Assembly: GCA_002747035.1 (NCBI GenBank)
Contig: PDRZ01000026.1
Coordinates: forward strand, 1-64,000
DNA: 64,000 bases
Source of the DNA: Rhodobacterales bacterium
GTDB lineage: Bacteria > Pseudomonadota > Alphaproteobacteria > Rhodobacterales > Rhodobacteraceae
Reading direction: 5' to 3'
Shown: positions 27,562 through 35,450 of the stretch, in pieces
How positions within the stretch are numbered: position 1 is the stretch's first letter
Layout of the letters: every line of letters starts with the position of its first letter
Notes under the pieces: model-generated
What the model was told of the DNA's origin: nothing
Seen by the model: only the letters and a program-made list of their open reading frames with translations
Databases searched by the model: none
Program-made: the position numbers and the translations under genes

Positions 27562-29016
27562 ATGGTTTCACGCGTCATTCCGGTTGAGCCTTTCGATCTT
27601 GTCATCTTTGGCGGGACCGGGGATCTGGCCCGGCGCAAGATCCTTCCGGCCCTGTTCCGGCGGTTCCGTGCCGGACAGATGGAGGGGGGCAGCCGGGTGA
27701 TCGGCGCGGCGCGAACCGAGATGGATTCAGCCGCCTATCGCGGGTTCGTGCGCGATGCGCTGAGCGAATTCGGGGCCGCCGGGGACGATGACCCGCGGAC
27801 CTTGAACGAATTTCTCAGCATCCTCGATTATGCGACGCTGGATGCACGGGGAGAGTCGGGTTGGCAGGAACTGGCGGACAAGATCAATCCCGATCACATT
27901 CAGGCCTATTATTTTTCGGTCGGTCCCGGCCTGTTTGGCGATCTGGCGGAACGGCTGCGTCTACATGGCATGGCCGGGGATCAGACCCGGATCGTGGTGG
28001 AAAAACCCTTTGGCCGCGATCTGGACACCGCGCGGGATCTGAACCGCACGCTGGCCTGTCATTTTGACGAGACCCAGATTTACCGGATCGACCATTATCT
28101 TGGCAAGGAAACGGTGCAGAACCTGATGGCGATCCGGTTCGGCAACATGCTATTCGAACCGCTTTGGAATTCCCAGTATATCGACCATATTCAGATCACG
28201 GTGGCCGAAACCGTTGGTGTCGCGGGGCGCGAGGGGTATTATGATCGCGCGGGTGCCATGCGGGATATGGTGCAGAACCACCTGATGCAGCTTTTGTGCC
28301 TGATCGCGATGGAGCCGCCGGCCAAGTTCGAACCCGACGCGGTGCGGGACGAAAAGCTCAAGGTGATCCGGGCGCTGGACGCGGTGGACCCGACCGAGAT
28401 TGTCCGGGGGCAATATGTCGGTGACGAGACCCAGCCGGGCTACCGTGCCGAAGTGGGGAATGAGAGTTCGACCACCGAGAGTTTTGTGGCGCTCAAGGCG
28501 CATCTGAGCAACTGGCGGTGGGCGGGCACGCCGTTCTACCTGCGCACGGGCAAGCGGCTGCGGGCCCGCACCTCGGAAATCGCGGTGGTGTTCAAGGACG
28601 CCCCCCATTCGATTTTCGGGGCCGAGGCGGGGCGGCACCGCAATATCCTGACGATCGTTTTGCAACCCAACGAGGGGATCGAGCTTGGCGTGACGATCAA
28701 GGAACCGGGGCCGGGGGGGATGCGCCTGTTGGATGTGCCTTTGGATATGTCTTTCGCCGAGGCGCTGGGTCCCGGGGTCGAAGATGTGCCGGATGCGTAT
28801 GAGCGGTTGATCATGGATGTGATCCGGGGCAATCAGACCCTGTTCATGCGCGGAGACGAGGTTGAGGCGGCCTGGGCTTGGACCGATCCGATTATCTCCC
28901 GGTGGGAGGAGCAGCGCGAGCCGCCCCTAGCCTATGATCCGGGGACGGCGGGACCGGTGGATGCGCTTGCCCTGATGCATCGCGATGGGCGCAAATGGAG
29001 AGAGATCCCCAAATGA
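27562..29016 (+). CDS. zwf: glucose-6-phosphate 1-dehydrogenase
   Basis: Oxidises glucose-6-phosphate to 6-phosphogluconolactone with NADP+, the entry to the Entner-Doudoroff and pentose phosphate routes. The 484-residue protein has the nucleotide-binding FGGTGDLARRKILPALF near the N-terminus and the active-site segment RIDHYLGKETVQNLMAIRF. The start is the ATG at 27562 (MVSRVIPVEPF) with AAGGGG as ribosome site; a GTG at 27517 would add 15 residues without support. It heads the zwf-pgl-pgi unit: its TGA overlaps the pgl ATG. Confidence 0.95.
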   Translation: MVSRVIPVEPFDLVIFGGTGDLARRKILPALFRRFRAGQMEGGSRVIGAARTEMDSAAYRGFVRDALSEFGAAGDDDPRTLNEFLSILDYATLDARGESGWQELADKINPDHIQAYYFSVGPGLFGDLAERLRLHGMAGDQTRIVVEKPFGRDLDTARDLNRTLACHFDETQIYRIDHYLGKETVQNLMAIRFGNMLFEPLWNSQYIDHIQITVAETVGVAGREGYYDRAGAMRDMVQNHLMQLLCLIAMEPPAKFEPDAVRDEKLKVIRALDAVDPTEIVRGQYVGDETQPGYRAEVGNESSTTESFVALKAHLSNWRWAGTPFYLRTGKRLRARTSEIAVVFKDAPHSIFGAEAGRHRNILTIVLQPNEGIELGVTIKEPGPGGMRLLDVPLDMSFAEALGPGVEDVPDAYERLIMDVIRGNQTLFMRGDEVEAAWAWTDPIISRWEEQREPPLAYDPGTAGPVDALALMHRDGRKWREIPK

Positions 29017-29687
29017 AGATGATCGAATACCCCGATTCCGAGATGATGATGATTGATTTGTCCCAGATGATGGCCAGGGAGTTGGAAAGTGCATTGCTGC
29101 ACGAACCCCGCGCCACGTTGGTGGTGCCGGGGGGCAGCACGCCGGGGCCGGTTTTCGACACGCTCTGTGCGATCGATCTTGATTGGGCGCGGGTAGACGT
29201 TTTCCTGTCGGACGAACGGTGGCTGCCCGAGGTTCATGTACGCTCCAACGCCCGGCTGGTAAAGGAACGGCTGTTGACCGGTCGCGCCGCGGCCGCCCGG
29301 TTCCATCCGCTCTACGTGCCTGCGGACCGGCCCGAAGACGTTCTGGCCGAAATCGAATCCGGGCTTGTCCCCTGTTTGCCCATATCGGTACTTTTGTTGG
29401 GAATGGGGACGGATATGCACACCGCGTCGCTGTTCCCCGGGGGGGACAACCTTGCGGATGCGCTGGACCCGCGCCATGCGCCGATCCTTGTGCCCATGCG
29501 GGCAGAGGGTACGCCGGAACCGCGTGTAACCCTGTCGGCCAGGGTGTTGAACGGCGCGATGGCCAAACATCTCGTGATCACGGGGGCGGCCAAGAAAAGC
29601 GCGCTGGAACGGGCACAGGGCAAGACCGCGATGGACGCCCCCGTGATGGCGATCCTGCGCGATACCACGGTACATTACGCCCCTTGA
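29013..29687 (+). CDS. pgl: 6-phosphogluconolactonase
   Basis: Hydrolyses the lactone made by Zwf to 6-phosphogluconate. The 224-residue protein has the family blocks [32 protein letters not shown] and [17 protein letters not shown]. The ATG at 29013 overlaps the zwf stop by four bases (ATGA), so the two are translationally coupled. pgi follows after 28 bases. Confidence 0.94.
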   Translation: MKMIEYPDSEMMMIDLSQMMARELESALLHEPRATLVVPGGSTPGPVFDTLCAIDLDWARVDVFLSDERWLPEVHVRSNARLVKERLLTGRAAAARFHPLYVPADRPEDVLAEIESGLVPCLPISVLLLGMGTDMHTASLFPGGDNLADALDPRHAPILVPMRAEGTPEPRVTLSARVLNGAMAKHLVITGAAKKSALERAQGKTAMDAPVMAILRDTTVHYAP

Positions 29688-29715
29688 GCGGGCCATTCAT
29701 AATCGGAGATTTTTC

Positions 29716-31338
29716 ATGAAAACCTATTGGGACAGGCTGGGTAAGGCTGTTGAGGCAACACAGGGACAGCATATCCTTGATCTGTTTGACAGGGACGGGG
29801 CGCGGGCCGAGGCGTTTTCACTCACCACGCTTGATATGCGGTTTGATTATTCCAAAACCCTGATCGACGACACCGCGCGTGCGGCGTTATGCGAACTGGC
29901 GCGCGGTGCAGGGGTCGAAGCGCGGCGGGACGCGATGTTCACCGGCGCGCCGATCAACGAAACCGAAGGCCGCGCGGTTCTGCACACGGCATTGCGCAAC
30001 CCCGAGGCAGGGCCGGTGATGGTCGAGGGGCAGGACGTGATGCCCGAGCTGCGCCAGACGCTGGAGCGGATGCGCGGTTTTGCCCGAGACCTGCGCGATG
30101 GCACATTCACGGGACAGGGGGGACGGATCACCGATGTGGTGAATATCGGAATTGGTGGGTCGGACCTTGGACCCGTGATGGCCGTTGGGGCGCTGACACC
30201 CTTTCACGATGGCCCCCGCATCCATTTCGTATCCAATGTGGACGGGGCGGATATTGCCGACACATTGGCCGGGCTGAACCCGGAAACCACTTTGATCATC
30301 ATTGCGTCCAAAACCTTTACCACCATTGAAACCATGACCAATGCCGATACGGCGCGCCGTTGGATGGGACGACAGGTGGCCGATGTGGGGGCACAGTTTG
30401 CGGCCCTGTCCAGCAGCGCGGAAAAAACCGCCGCCTATGGCATTGCCCCGGATCGGGTGTTTGGGTTCGAAGACTGGGTGGGGGGGCGCTATTCGGTCTG
30501 GGGCCCCATCGGGTTGAGCGTGATGATCGCCATCGGACCCGAACGGTTTGACGAATTCCTGTCTGGCGGGGCGGCGATGGATGCGCATTTCCGCTCTGCG
30601 CCGCTGGAACAGAATATGCCCGTGCTTCTGGCTCTGGTCGGGATCTGGCACAATCAGGGGTTGGGCTATCCAACGCGGGCCGTGTTGCCATATGATCAAC
30701 GTCTGGCGCGGTTGCCAGCCTATCTGCAACAGCTTGAGATGGAATCAAACGGCAAGCGTGTGGCGATGGACGGCACCGCCTTGTCCCACCGCTCGGGTCC
30801 GATTGTGTGGGGCGAGCCGGGCACGAACGGGCAACACGCCTTTTACCAATTGCTCCATCAGGGCACCGAAGTGGTGCCGAGCGAGTTTTTGATTGCCGCC
30901 AGAGGGCATGAACCGGAGCTGGCCCATCATCATACCCTGCTGGTGGCCAATTGCCTGGCCCAGTCCGAAGCGCTGATGCGCGGGCGCTCGTTTGAAGAGG
31001 CGCGCGCGCGTATGGCTGCCAGGGGCTATGAGGGGGCCGAGTTGGAACGACAGGCCGCGCACCGGGTGTTCCCGGGCAACCGCCCCTCGACCACGCTGGC
31101 CTATCCGCAACTGACGCCAAGGATGCTGGGCCAAATCATCGCGCTTTATGAACACCGGGTGTTTGTGGAAGGGGTTGTGTTGGGCATCAACTCGTTTGAC
31201 CAGTGGGGGGTCGAACTGGGCAAGGAGTTGGCCACGATGCTACAACCGATCCTTGAAGGCAAGGACGCGGGCGCGCAGAAGGATGGTTCTACCCGTGCGC
31301 TGGTTGCCTTTGTCGGGCAAGAGACAGATCAGGGGTGA
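29716..31338 (+). CDS. pgi: glucose-6-phosphate isomerase
   Basis: Interconverts glucose-6-phosphate and fructose-6-phosphate. The 540-residue protein has [13 protein letters not shown] (about residues 144-156), the phosphate-binding [12 protein letters not shown] block, [16 protein letters not shown] with its catalytic region, the His-containing ESNGKRV...[18 protein letters not shown] region and the Lys-bearing [12 protein letters not shown] near the end. It closes the sugar-phosphate unit; after its stop lies the repeat copy B and the convergent xth gene. Confidence 0.96.
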   Translation: MKTYWDRLGKAVEATQGQHILDLFDRDGARAEAFSLTTLDMRFDYSKTLIDDTARAALCELARGAGVEARRDAMFTGAPINETEGRAVLHTALRNPEAGPVMVEGQDVMPELRQTLERMRGFARDLRDGTFTGQGGRITDVVNIGIGGSDLGPVMAVGALTPFHDGPRIHFVSNVDGADIADTLAGLNPETTLIIIASKTFTTIETMTNADTARRWMGRQVADVGAQFAALSSSAEKTAAYGIAPDRVFGFEDWVGGRYSVWGPIGLSVMIAIGPERFDEFLSGGAAMDAHFRSAPLEQNMPVLLALVGIWHNQGLGYPTRAVLPYDQRLARLPAYLQQLEMESNGKRVAMDGTALSHRSGPIVWGEPGTNGQHAFYQLLHQGTEVVPSEFLIAARGHEPELAHHHTLLVANCLAQSEALMRGRSFEEARARMAARGYEGAELERQAAHRVFPGNRPSTTLAYPQLTPRMLGQIIALYEHRVFVEGVVLGINSFDQWGVELGKELATMLQPILEGKDAGAQKDGSTRALVAFVGQETDQG

Positions 31339-31352
31339 CGCACCGGGACCCT

Positions 31353-31465
31353 AAAACGTTCGACCTTTGACCTGAGACAGGGAAAAGGGCGAACCCAGCG
31401 CGACATTTATGTGTTTCGCGCGTCCTGCCAAAACCCGTGAGTCAGGTTTTTGGCAGGACGCTTTA
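31353..31465. repeat. palindromic repeat mosaic, copy B (modules X and Y)
   Basis: Module X (31353-31400) has imperfect arms GTTCGACCTTT and AAAAGGGCGAAC around CCTGAGACAGG. Module Y follows from 31404 to 31465 with arms at 31420 and 31445; one arm has four A against five T in the other, so one base bulges. It lies between the convergent genes pgi and xth. The terminal TTA (31463-31465) serves as the stop codon of the minus-strand xth gene, as in copy A. Confidence 0.85.
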
Positions 31466-32242
31466 GTTGTCCAGCGTGATCCAGACAGGCACATGATCGG
31501 ACGGCTTTTCCCGGCCCCGGATTTCCTTGTCGATTCCGCAATCGATCATCAGGTCCGCGCATTGCGGGCTAAGCAGGAAATGGTCGATACGGATGCCGTC
31601 GTTGCGGGTCCAGGCACCCGCCTGATAATCCCAGAACGTATAGGTTTCCGGGGCAGGGGTGTGGGCGCGGATCGCTTCGGTCCACCCCTGTGCCAACAAT
31701 CGGCGAAAGGCGGCGCGGCTTTCCGGGCGGGCCAGCGCGTCTTCCTGCCACGCCTCGGGGCGGGCGGCATCCTCATCCTGCGGAATGATATTGTAATCCC
31801 CGGCCATCAAAACCGGTTCTTCGCCCGCCAACAGGTTTGCGGCATGCGCCTGTAGGCGCGCCATCCAGGCAAGTTTGTAGTCATATTTTGGCCCGGGCAC
31901 CGGGTTGCCGTTGGGCAGGTAAAGCCCGCAGAGCCGCACCGGATGCTTGCCGATTACCGTCGCTTCGATCCAGCGGGCCTGTTCATCGCTGTCATCGCCG
32001 GGCAGACCCCGAGAGATGTCTTCCAGCGGCAGTTTCGACAGGATCGCCACGCCATTGAAGGATTTCTGGCCGTGGGTTTCCACCTGGTATCCCATGTCCT
32101 CGAAATGGGCGCGGGGAAAGGTGTCATCGGTCGATTTGATTTCCTGAAGCAGGGCTACATCAGGGGCGGCTTCGTTCAACCAATCCGTCAAAGCCGTGAT
32201 CCGCGCCTTGATCCCATTGATGTTGAAGGTTGCGATTTTCAT
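31463..32242 (-). CDS. xth: exodeoxyribonuclease III
   Basis: Mg2+-dependent AP endonuclease/3'-5' exonuclease of base-excision repair, EEP family. The 259-residue protein begins MKIATFNINGIKARI, with the metal-binding LLQEIK, the catalytic MAGDYNIIPQDEDAARPE (Asp and Asn), and RNDGIRIDHFLLS and KPSDHVPVWI (Asp-His pair). The start is ATG at 32242; the longer track to 32371 is not supported. The stop codon TAA is supplied by the last bases of repeat copy B. Confidence 0.95.
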   Translation of the reverse strand: MKIATFNINGIKARITALTDWLNEAAPDVALLQEIKSTDDTFPRAHFEDMGYQVETHGQKSFNGVAILSKLPLEDISRGLPGDDSDEQARWIEATVIGKHPVRLCGLYLPNGNPVPGPKYDYKLAWMARLQAHAANLLAGEEPVLMAGDYNIIPQDEDAARPEAWQEDALARPESRAAFRRLLAQGWTEAIRAHTPAPETYTFWDYQAGAWTRNDGIRIDHFLLSPQCADLMIDCGIDKEIRGREKPSDHVPVWITLDN

Positions 32243-32594
32243 GCCTGTTTCCCCCGGAGTCGCCGCGACTTCTTCTGGGGTTGGTTTGCGGCAGCACTGT
32301 CCAAAGATCAAGTGTGCCCCGGAGAATCGCGCGAGGGAGTCGCATGTGATTCGCCGGTGCAATACGGCCATATCCTGTGGATAACTCTCAATATCACTCT
32401 ACCTATGGTAATATCAAAAAAATTTTCTGATTTGAGATTTGGAGTCACTAATTCATATAAAACAACTAGTTCAGTATAAAACTTAAACTGAAAACTCGCG
32501 TCATATTGCCCGCAATCCGGTCTTATCCCTCTATTCAAATACCGTTAAACGTGCATTCATTTTCCATGCACAAACACCAAAGGGAGAATGAAAA
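32243..32594 (+). other. AT-rich promoter region of the repeat-protein gene
   Basis: About 350 bases with no gene I can support. From 32380 the DNA is much more AT-rich than anything around it. It carries a sigma70-like promoter (annotated), an inverted repeat TTCAGT/ACTGAA at 32470-32492 and a GTGCAT/ATGCAC repeat at 32551-32571, just before the ribosome site. The two inverted repeats are operator-like. This composition shift marks the boundary of the three-gene unit. Confidence 0.5.
32432..32461 (+). promoter_or_regulatory. candidate sigma70 promoter of the 21-residue-repeat unit
   Basis: TTGAGA at 32432-32437 and TATAAA at 32456-32461 are separated by 18 bases, close to consensus. A TTCAGT/ACTGAA palindrome starts 8 bases downstream, in the position of an operator. 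Transcription would start near 32468. Confidence 0.45.
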
Positions 32595-32957
32595 ATGATT
32601 GCACTGAAGAAAAATCAAACTGCGACCGAAGCCCGGATCCTGTCGGGGGACGCCAATGATCTGCACCGGGGAGAAGGGACCATGATGTTCACATCCGGTG
32701 CCGCGCCTTGCGCCGACAGCTCGCTGTTTGACGGAGAGGCGGTTGCGCTGTTCACGTCGGGGGCCGCCCCGGTTTTGAGCGGCGATGCCGGAACCGGTGA
32801 AGCTGTCGCGCTGTTCACCTCGGGCGCGGGTCCGGTGGCCATCGCCAGCGCCGCGGCGGGCGAAGCGGTGGAACTGTTTACCTCGGGGGCGGGTCCCGTG
32901 ACCGACGCTACGGCAAGCACGGGTGTGGCCACGGGGCTGTTCACCTCGGGGGCCTGA
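32595..32957 (+). CDS. 120-residue protein of exact 21-residue repeats (possible precursor peptide)
   Basis: I do not recognise it. After a 25-residue leader (MIALKKNQTATEARILSGDA...), four units of exactly 21 residues follow, then an 11-residue last unit at the stop. The consensus is GEAVxLFTSGA[AG]PV plus a variable seven-residue spacer. FTSGA is spelled with five different synonymous codon sets in the five copies, so the motif is kept by selection on protein, not by recent copying. There is no signal peptide, no membrane helix and only one Cys (unit 1). Gene start: AGGGAG 8 bases before the ATG. Two genes of unknown and transport function follow within 65 bases, which suggests a unit. A leader plus repeated cores is the shape of a multi-core precursor peptide, but a structural repeat protein is an alternative. 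Confidence 0.75.
   Translation: MIALKKNQTATEARILSGDANDLHRGEGTMMFTSGAAPCADSSLFDGEAVALFTSGAAPVLSGDAGTGEAVALFTSGAGPVAIASAAAGEAVELFTSGAGPVTDATASTGVATGLFTSGA
32670..32954 (+). repeat. 63-bp coding repeats of the FTSGA protein
   Basis: Units at 32670-32732, 32733-32795, 32796-32858 and 32859-32921, then a partial unit 32922-32954 ending at the stop. Unit length is constant at 63 bases. The segment GEAVALFTSGA is shared by units 2 and 3 exactly at the protein level. Silent differences between units are frequent. Confidence 0.9.
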
Positions 32958-33019
32958 GGCCTTTCTTACCGGTCCCGGGATAGGCGGTTCCACAACTCTT
33001 GCATGAGGGAGATATGCAC

Positions 33020-34105
33020 ATGTCAAATGTCATCAAGTTGAACATCCTGTCCCGGCACCCGGAACCACGGGCGCGCCACGCCGCGCTTTTGTCTTGTTTT
33101 GCCCGGCACCGGCAAGCGGAAGACAATGTGTTCTGGCTCAAGGAAAATGCCGAACTGTTGAACATTCTGGAATGCACGGGAGCCTCTCTTGCTCCCGATG
33201 CGCTTGCCCCGTTGAGCGAATTCTACGAGACTCTGGAAAACCGGTTGGCGTTCTTTCCCCAATACTATCGGTTCCTGTTGTCGATCTGTCTGGATATGGA
33301 AGACCTCGGATATCCGGGTAACAAAGGCGAGATGGCGGTGAACTGGGCCTGTCGTCAGGGCCTTGCCGGGGCCGAATTATCCGATCTGCAGCGGGCCGAA
33401 GCCCGGCGGTTGATGCTGCGCCGGGGGCGGGACCCGATGGCGCAGGATCCCGGGCTGGATGACCGCCTGCGCGGATTTACCGAACACTCTGACACCTTCG
33501 CCATGCCGAACAAGAAGGCGGCTTACGAGTTGACCCATATCGTGTTTTACCTCAGCGAATATGGCCGCGAGGACCCTGAATTGGGACCGGGCGCGCGCCG
33601 CAGCCTTGGCTATGTGGGCACGCTGGCCTTTCTGGATCAGGACGCCGACCTGCTGGCCGAGGTTTGTGTCGCCATGGGGTTTGCGGGGATTGAAATCCCC
33701 GATCAGTGGGAAAAATGGCTGGCCCGGGTCACCCAGGCCTTTGACCTGCGCGCAACGCCGCAGGCCGGGCACGACCATTACCACGAATATCTCGTCTGTA
33801 ATTGGGCGATGATCCGGCGCGGGACGCCCGGGTTTGAACATGCTTTGCGAAAAGAGGCGCTGAGCTTTCGCCGTCCGGCCATGCCCACGGGTCCTTTGCG
33901 TCAGATCTCCGAGCTTCTGTTTCATCTGGAGGCAGACCGGCGGGAAGACTGGCAGGTGATGAAACCCATCGTGGAACAGCGGCTGGATCTGCCGGCCATG
34001 GATGTGCTGCACAGTGCCGAACGGGCCGTGCCGGATTTCGATCGGTTTTTCGCGGGATTCAGCCGTGCCGCGCCCCTGCGGGAGCAGACGGAGAGGTTGG
34101 CATGA
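33020..34105 (+). CDS. 361-residue protein of unknown function downstream of the repeat protein
   Basis: I do not recognise a function; it may fall in a roseobacter domain-of-unknown-function family (possibly the one listed as DUF6902), which I have not checked. The start is the ATG at 33020 (MSNVIKLNIL), with GAGGGA 9 bases before it; a TTG at 32999 is a worse choice. The chain is predicted all-alpha with no membrane span. Two conserved-looking blocks stand out: YELTHIVFYLSEYG at 169-182 and a His-rich HDHYHEYLVCNWAM at 251-264, which could bind metal. It starts 62 bases after the repeat-protein stop and its TGA overlaps the next ATG, so it is coupled to the permease gene. Confidence 0.7.
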   Translation: MSNVIKLNILSRHPEPRARHAALLSCFARHRQAEDNVFWLKENAELLNILECTGASLAPDALAPLSEFYETLENRLAFFPQYYRFLLSICLDMEDLGYPGNKGEMAVNWACRQGLAGAELSDLQRAEARRLMLRRGRDPMAQDPGLDDRLRGFTEHSDTFAMPNKKAAYELTHIVFYLSEYGREDPELGPGARRSLGYVGTLAFLDQDADLLAEVCVAMGFAGIEIPDQWEKWLARVTQAFDLRATPQAGHDHYHEYLVCNWAMIRRGTPGFEHALRKEALSFRRPAMPTGPLRQISELLFHLEADRREDWQVMKPIVEQRLDLPAMDVLHSAERAVPDFDRFFAGFSRAAPLREQTERLA

Positions 34106-35013
34106 CCCGGTTGGCGCGGGGCGGGGTTGCGCTTGTCCTGCTTTACACGGTGTTGATCACCGGGGCGGATGCGATTGTAAAGACCCTTGGTCAAAGCTAT
34201 TCCGCCGCCCAGATGTTCGCGGTCTCTGGCTTTGTGGTCGTGCTGCTCTGTCTTGTGTGCGGGCGGGCTTCGGGGGAACCGTTGACGCTGCTGACGCTGC
34301 GGCCTGTGACGCCGGGCCTGATGGCGCTGCGGTCCGGGGCGACAGTGGTTGCGGCGGTTGCCTTTTTCGAAGCCTTCCGCCAACTGCAATTCGCCGAGGT
34401 GTTCCTGTTCGTTGGCCTGATGCCGTTGATTTCGGCCCTGATGGCGGGGCCGGTTTTGGGCGAGCGGATCAGAATGAGCAGTTGGATCGCGCTTGGCTTT
34501 GGGGGGATTGGCATGATGTGCCTGTTTCCCCAAGGGTGGAGTAGCGTGGGCTCCGGGCACCTTGTGGCCTTGCTTGCCGCGATCTCGGGCACCTATTCCA
34601 TGGTGCTGGCCCGGTTGATTTCCCGTCAGGAAACACGCGCGACGCTACAGGTGCTGTATCCCAATCTGGCGCTGGCGCTGGTCATGTTGCCGCCGCTGTT
34701 TGGTCTTTGGGTTCCGATGAGCGCGGCACATCTGGGGATTGCCGTGCTTTATGGGGTGCTTCTGTTTGCGGCGCGCCTTGTTCTGGTCCGGGCCTTGACC
34801 GATGTGCCCGCCCATGTGGCCACATCGTTGATGAAGCTGCAATTTGTCTGGATGGTGGTGATCGGCTTTGCCCTGTTTGGCGAGGTGCCGGGGCTGCATG
34901 TTTTTGCCGGTGTGATGCTTGTCATCGGGTCCGGGCTGTTGCTGGTTTACGAAGACCGGCTTGAAGGGGCATGGCGCGCGGTGGCGCGGGATTTTAGCCC
35001 GGGGCGTGGGTGA
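34102..35013 (+). CDS. DMT-superfamily (EamA) permease
   Basis: Inner-membrane permease of 303 residues with about ten transmembrane helices in two EamA halves (AVAFFEAFRQLQFAEVFLFV and the later half near ARLVLVRALTDVPAHVATSL). Family members export amino acids, nucleosides or small metabolites. The ATG overlaps the stop of the 361-residue gene (ATGA), so it is translationally coupled to it. If the unit makes a small product, this permease is the obvious exporter; DMT proteins are not known as peptide exporters, so the link is only inferred. A convergent erpA lies 20 bases downstream. Confidence 0.85.
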   Translation: MTRLARGGVALVLLYTVLITGADAIVKTLGQSYSAAQMFAVSGFVVVLLCLVCGRASGEPLTLLTLRPVTPGLMALRSGATVVAAVAFFEAFRQLQFAEVFLFVGLMPLISALMAGPVLGERIRMSSWIALGFGGIGMMCLFPQGWSSVGSGHLVALLAAISGTYSMVLARLISRQETRATLQVLYPNLALALVMLPPLFGLWVPMSAAHLGIAVLYGVLLFAARLVLVRALTDVPAHVATSLMKLQFVWMVVIGFALFGEVPGLHVFAGVMLVIGSGLLLVYEDRLEGAWRAVARDFSPGRG

Positions 35014-35033
35014 GGAAAGCCGGAGCAGAGAGG

Positions 35034-35357
35034 TTAGATCGAAAACGAGGTGCCACAGCCACAGCTGCTTGAGGCATTGGGATTGTCGATCACGAACCGT
35101 GCCCCGATCAGTTCTTCGGTGAAATCAATAGTTGCTCCGGCCAGAAAAGGCAGGCTGACCGAGTCCACGACCACCTTTTCGCCCTGACCCTCAAGCACGA
35201 GATCCTCGGCATCCGGTTCGGCCAGCGTGATTTCATATTGAAACCCGGAACATCCGCCGCCTTCGACTGCAACCCGCAGCGCCTGACCCTGATCCGCAGC
35301 GCCAATTTCGGCAAGGCGGGCAAAGGCGCGGTCGGTGACTTTCGGAGGAAGCTGCAT
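35034..35357 (-). CDS. erpA: A-type Fe-S cluster carrier protein
   Basis: Delivers iron-sulphur clusters to apo-proteins in the cytoplasm. The 107-residue protein has the three conserved cysteines in GGGCSGFQY (one) and SSCGCGTSF (two), plus the VVVDSVSLPFL strand. The start at ATG 35357 (MQLPPKVTD) has AGGAT upstream. ErpA and IscA are hard to tell apart by eye, so the symbol is tentative. It is divergent from dgt across about 90 bases. Confidence 0.88.
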   Translation of the reverse strand: MQLPPKVTDRAFARLAEIGAADQGQALRVAVEGGGCSGFQYEITLAEPDAEDLVLEGQGEKVVVDSVSLPFLAGATIDFTEELIGARFVIDNPNASSSCGCGTSFSI

Positions 35358-35450
35358 ATCGGTATCCTGCTTTGACGCGGTTGAGGTTTCGTTACTCCGG
35401 TTCCTGCAATATAAGAAGCCCCGAGGCAACCAGCAAGGACAGGCAGAAAC

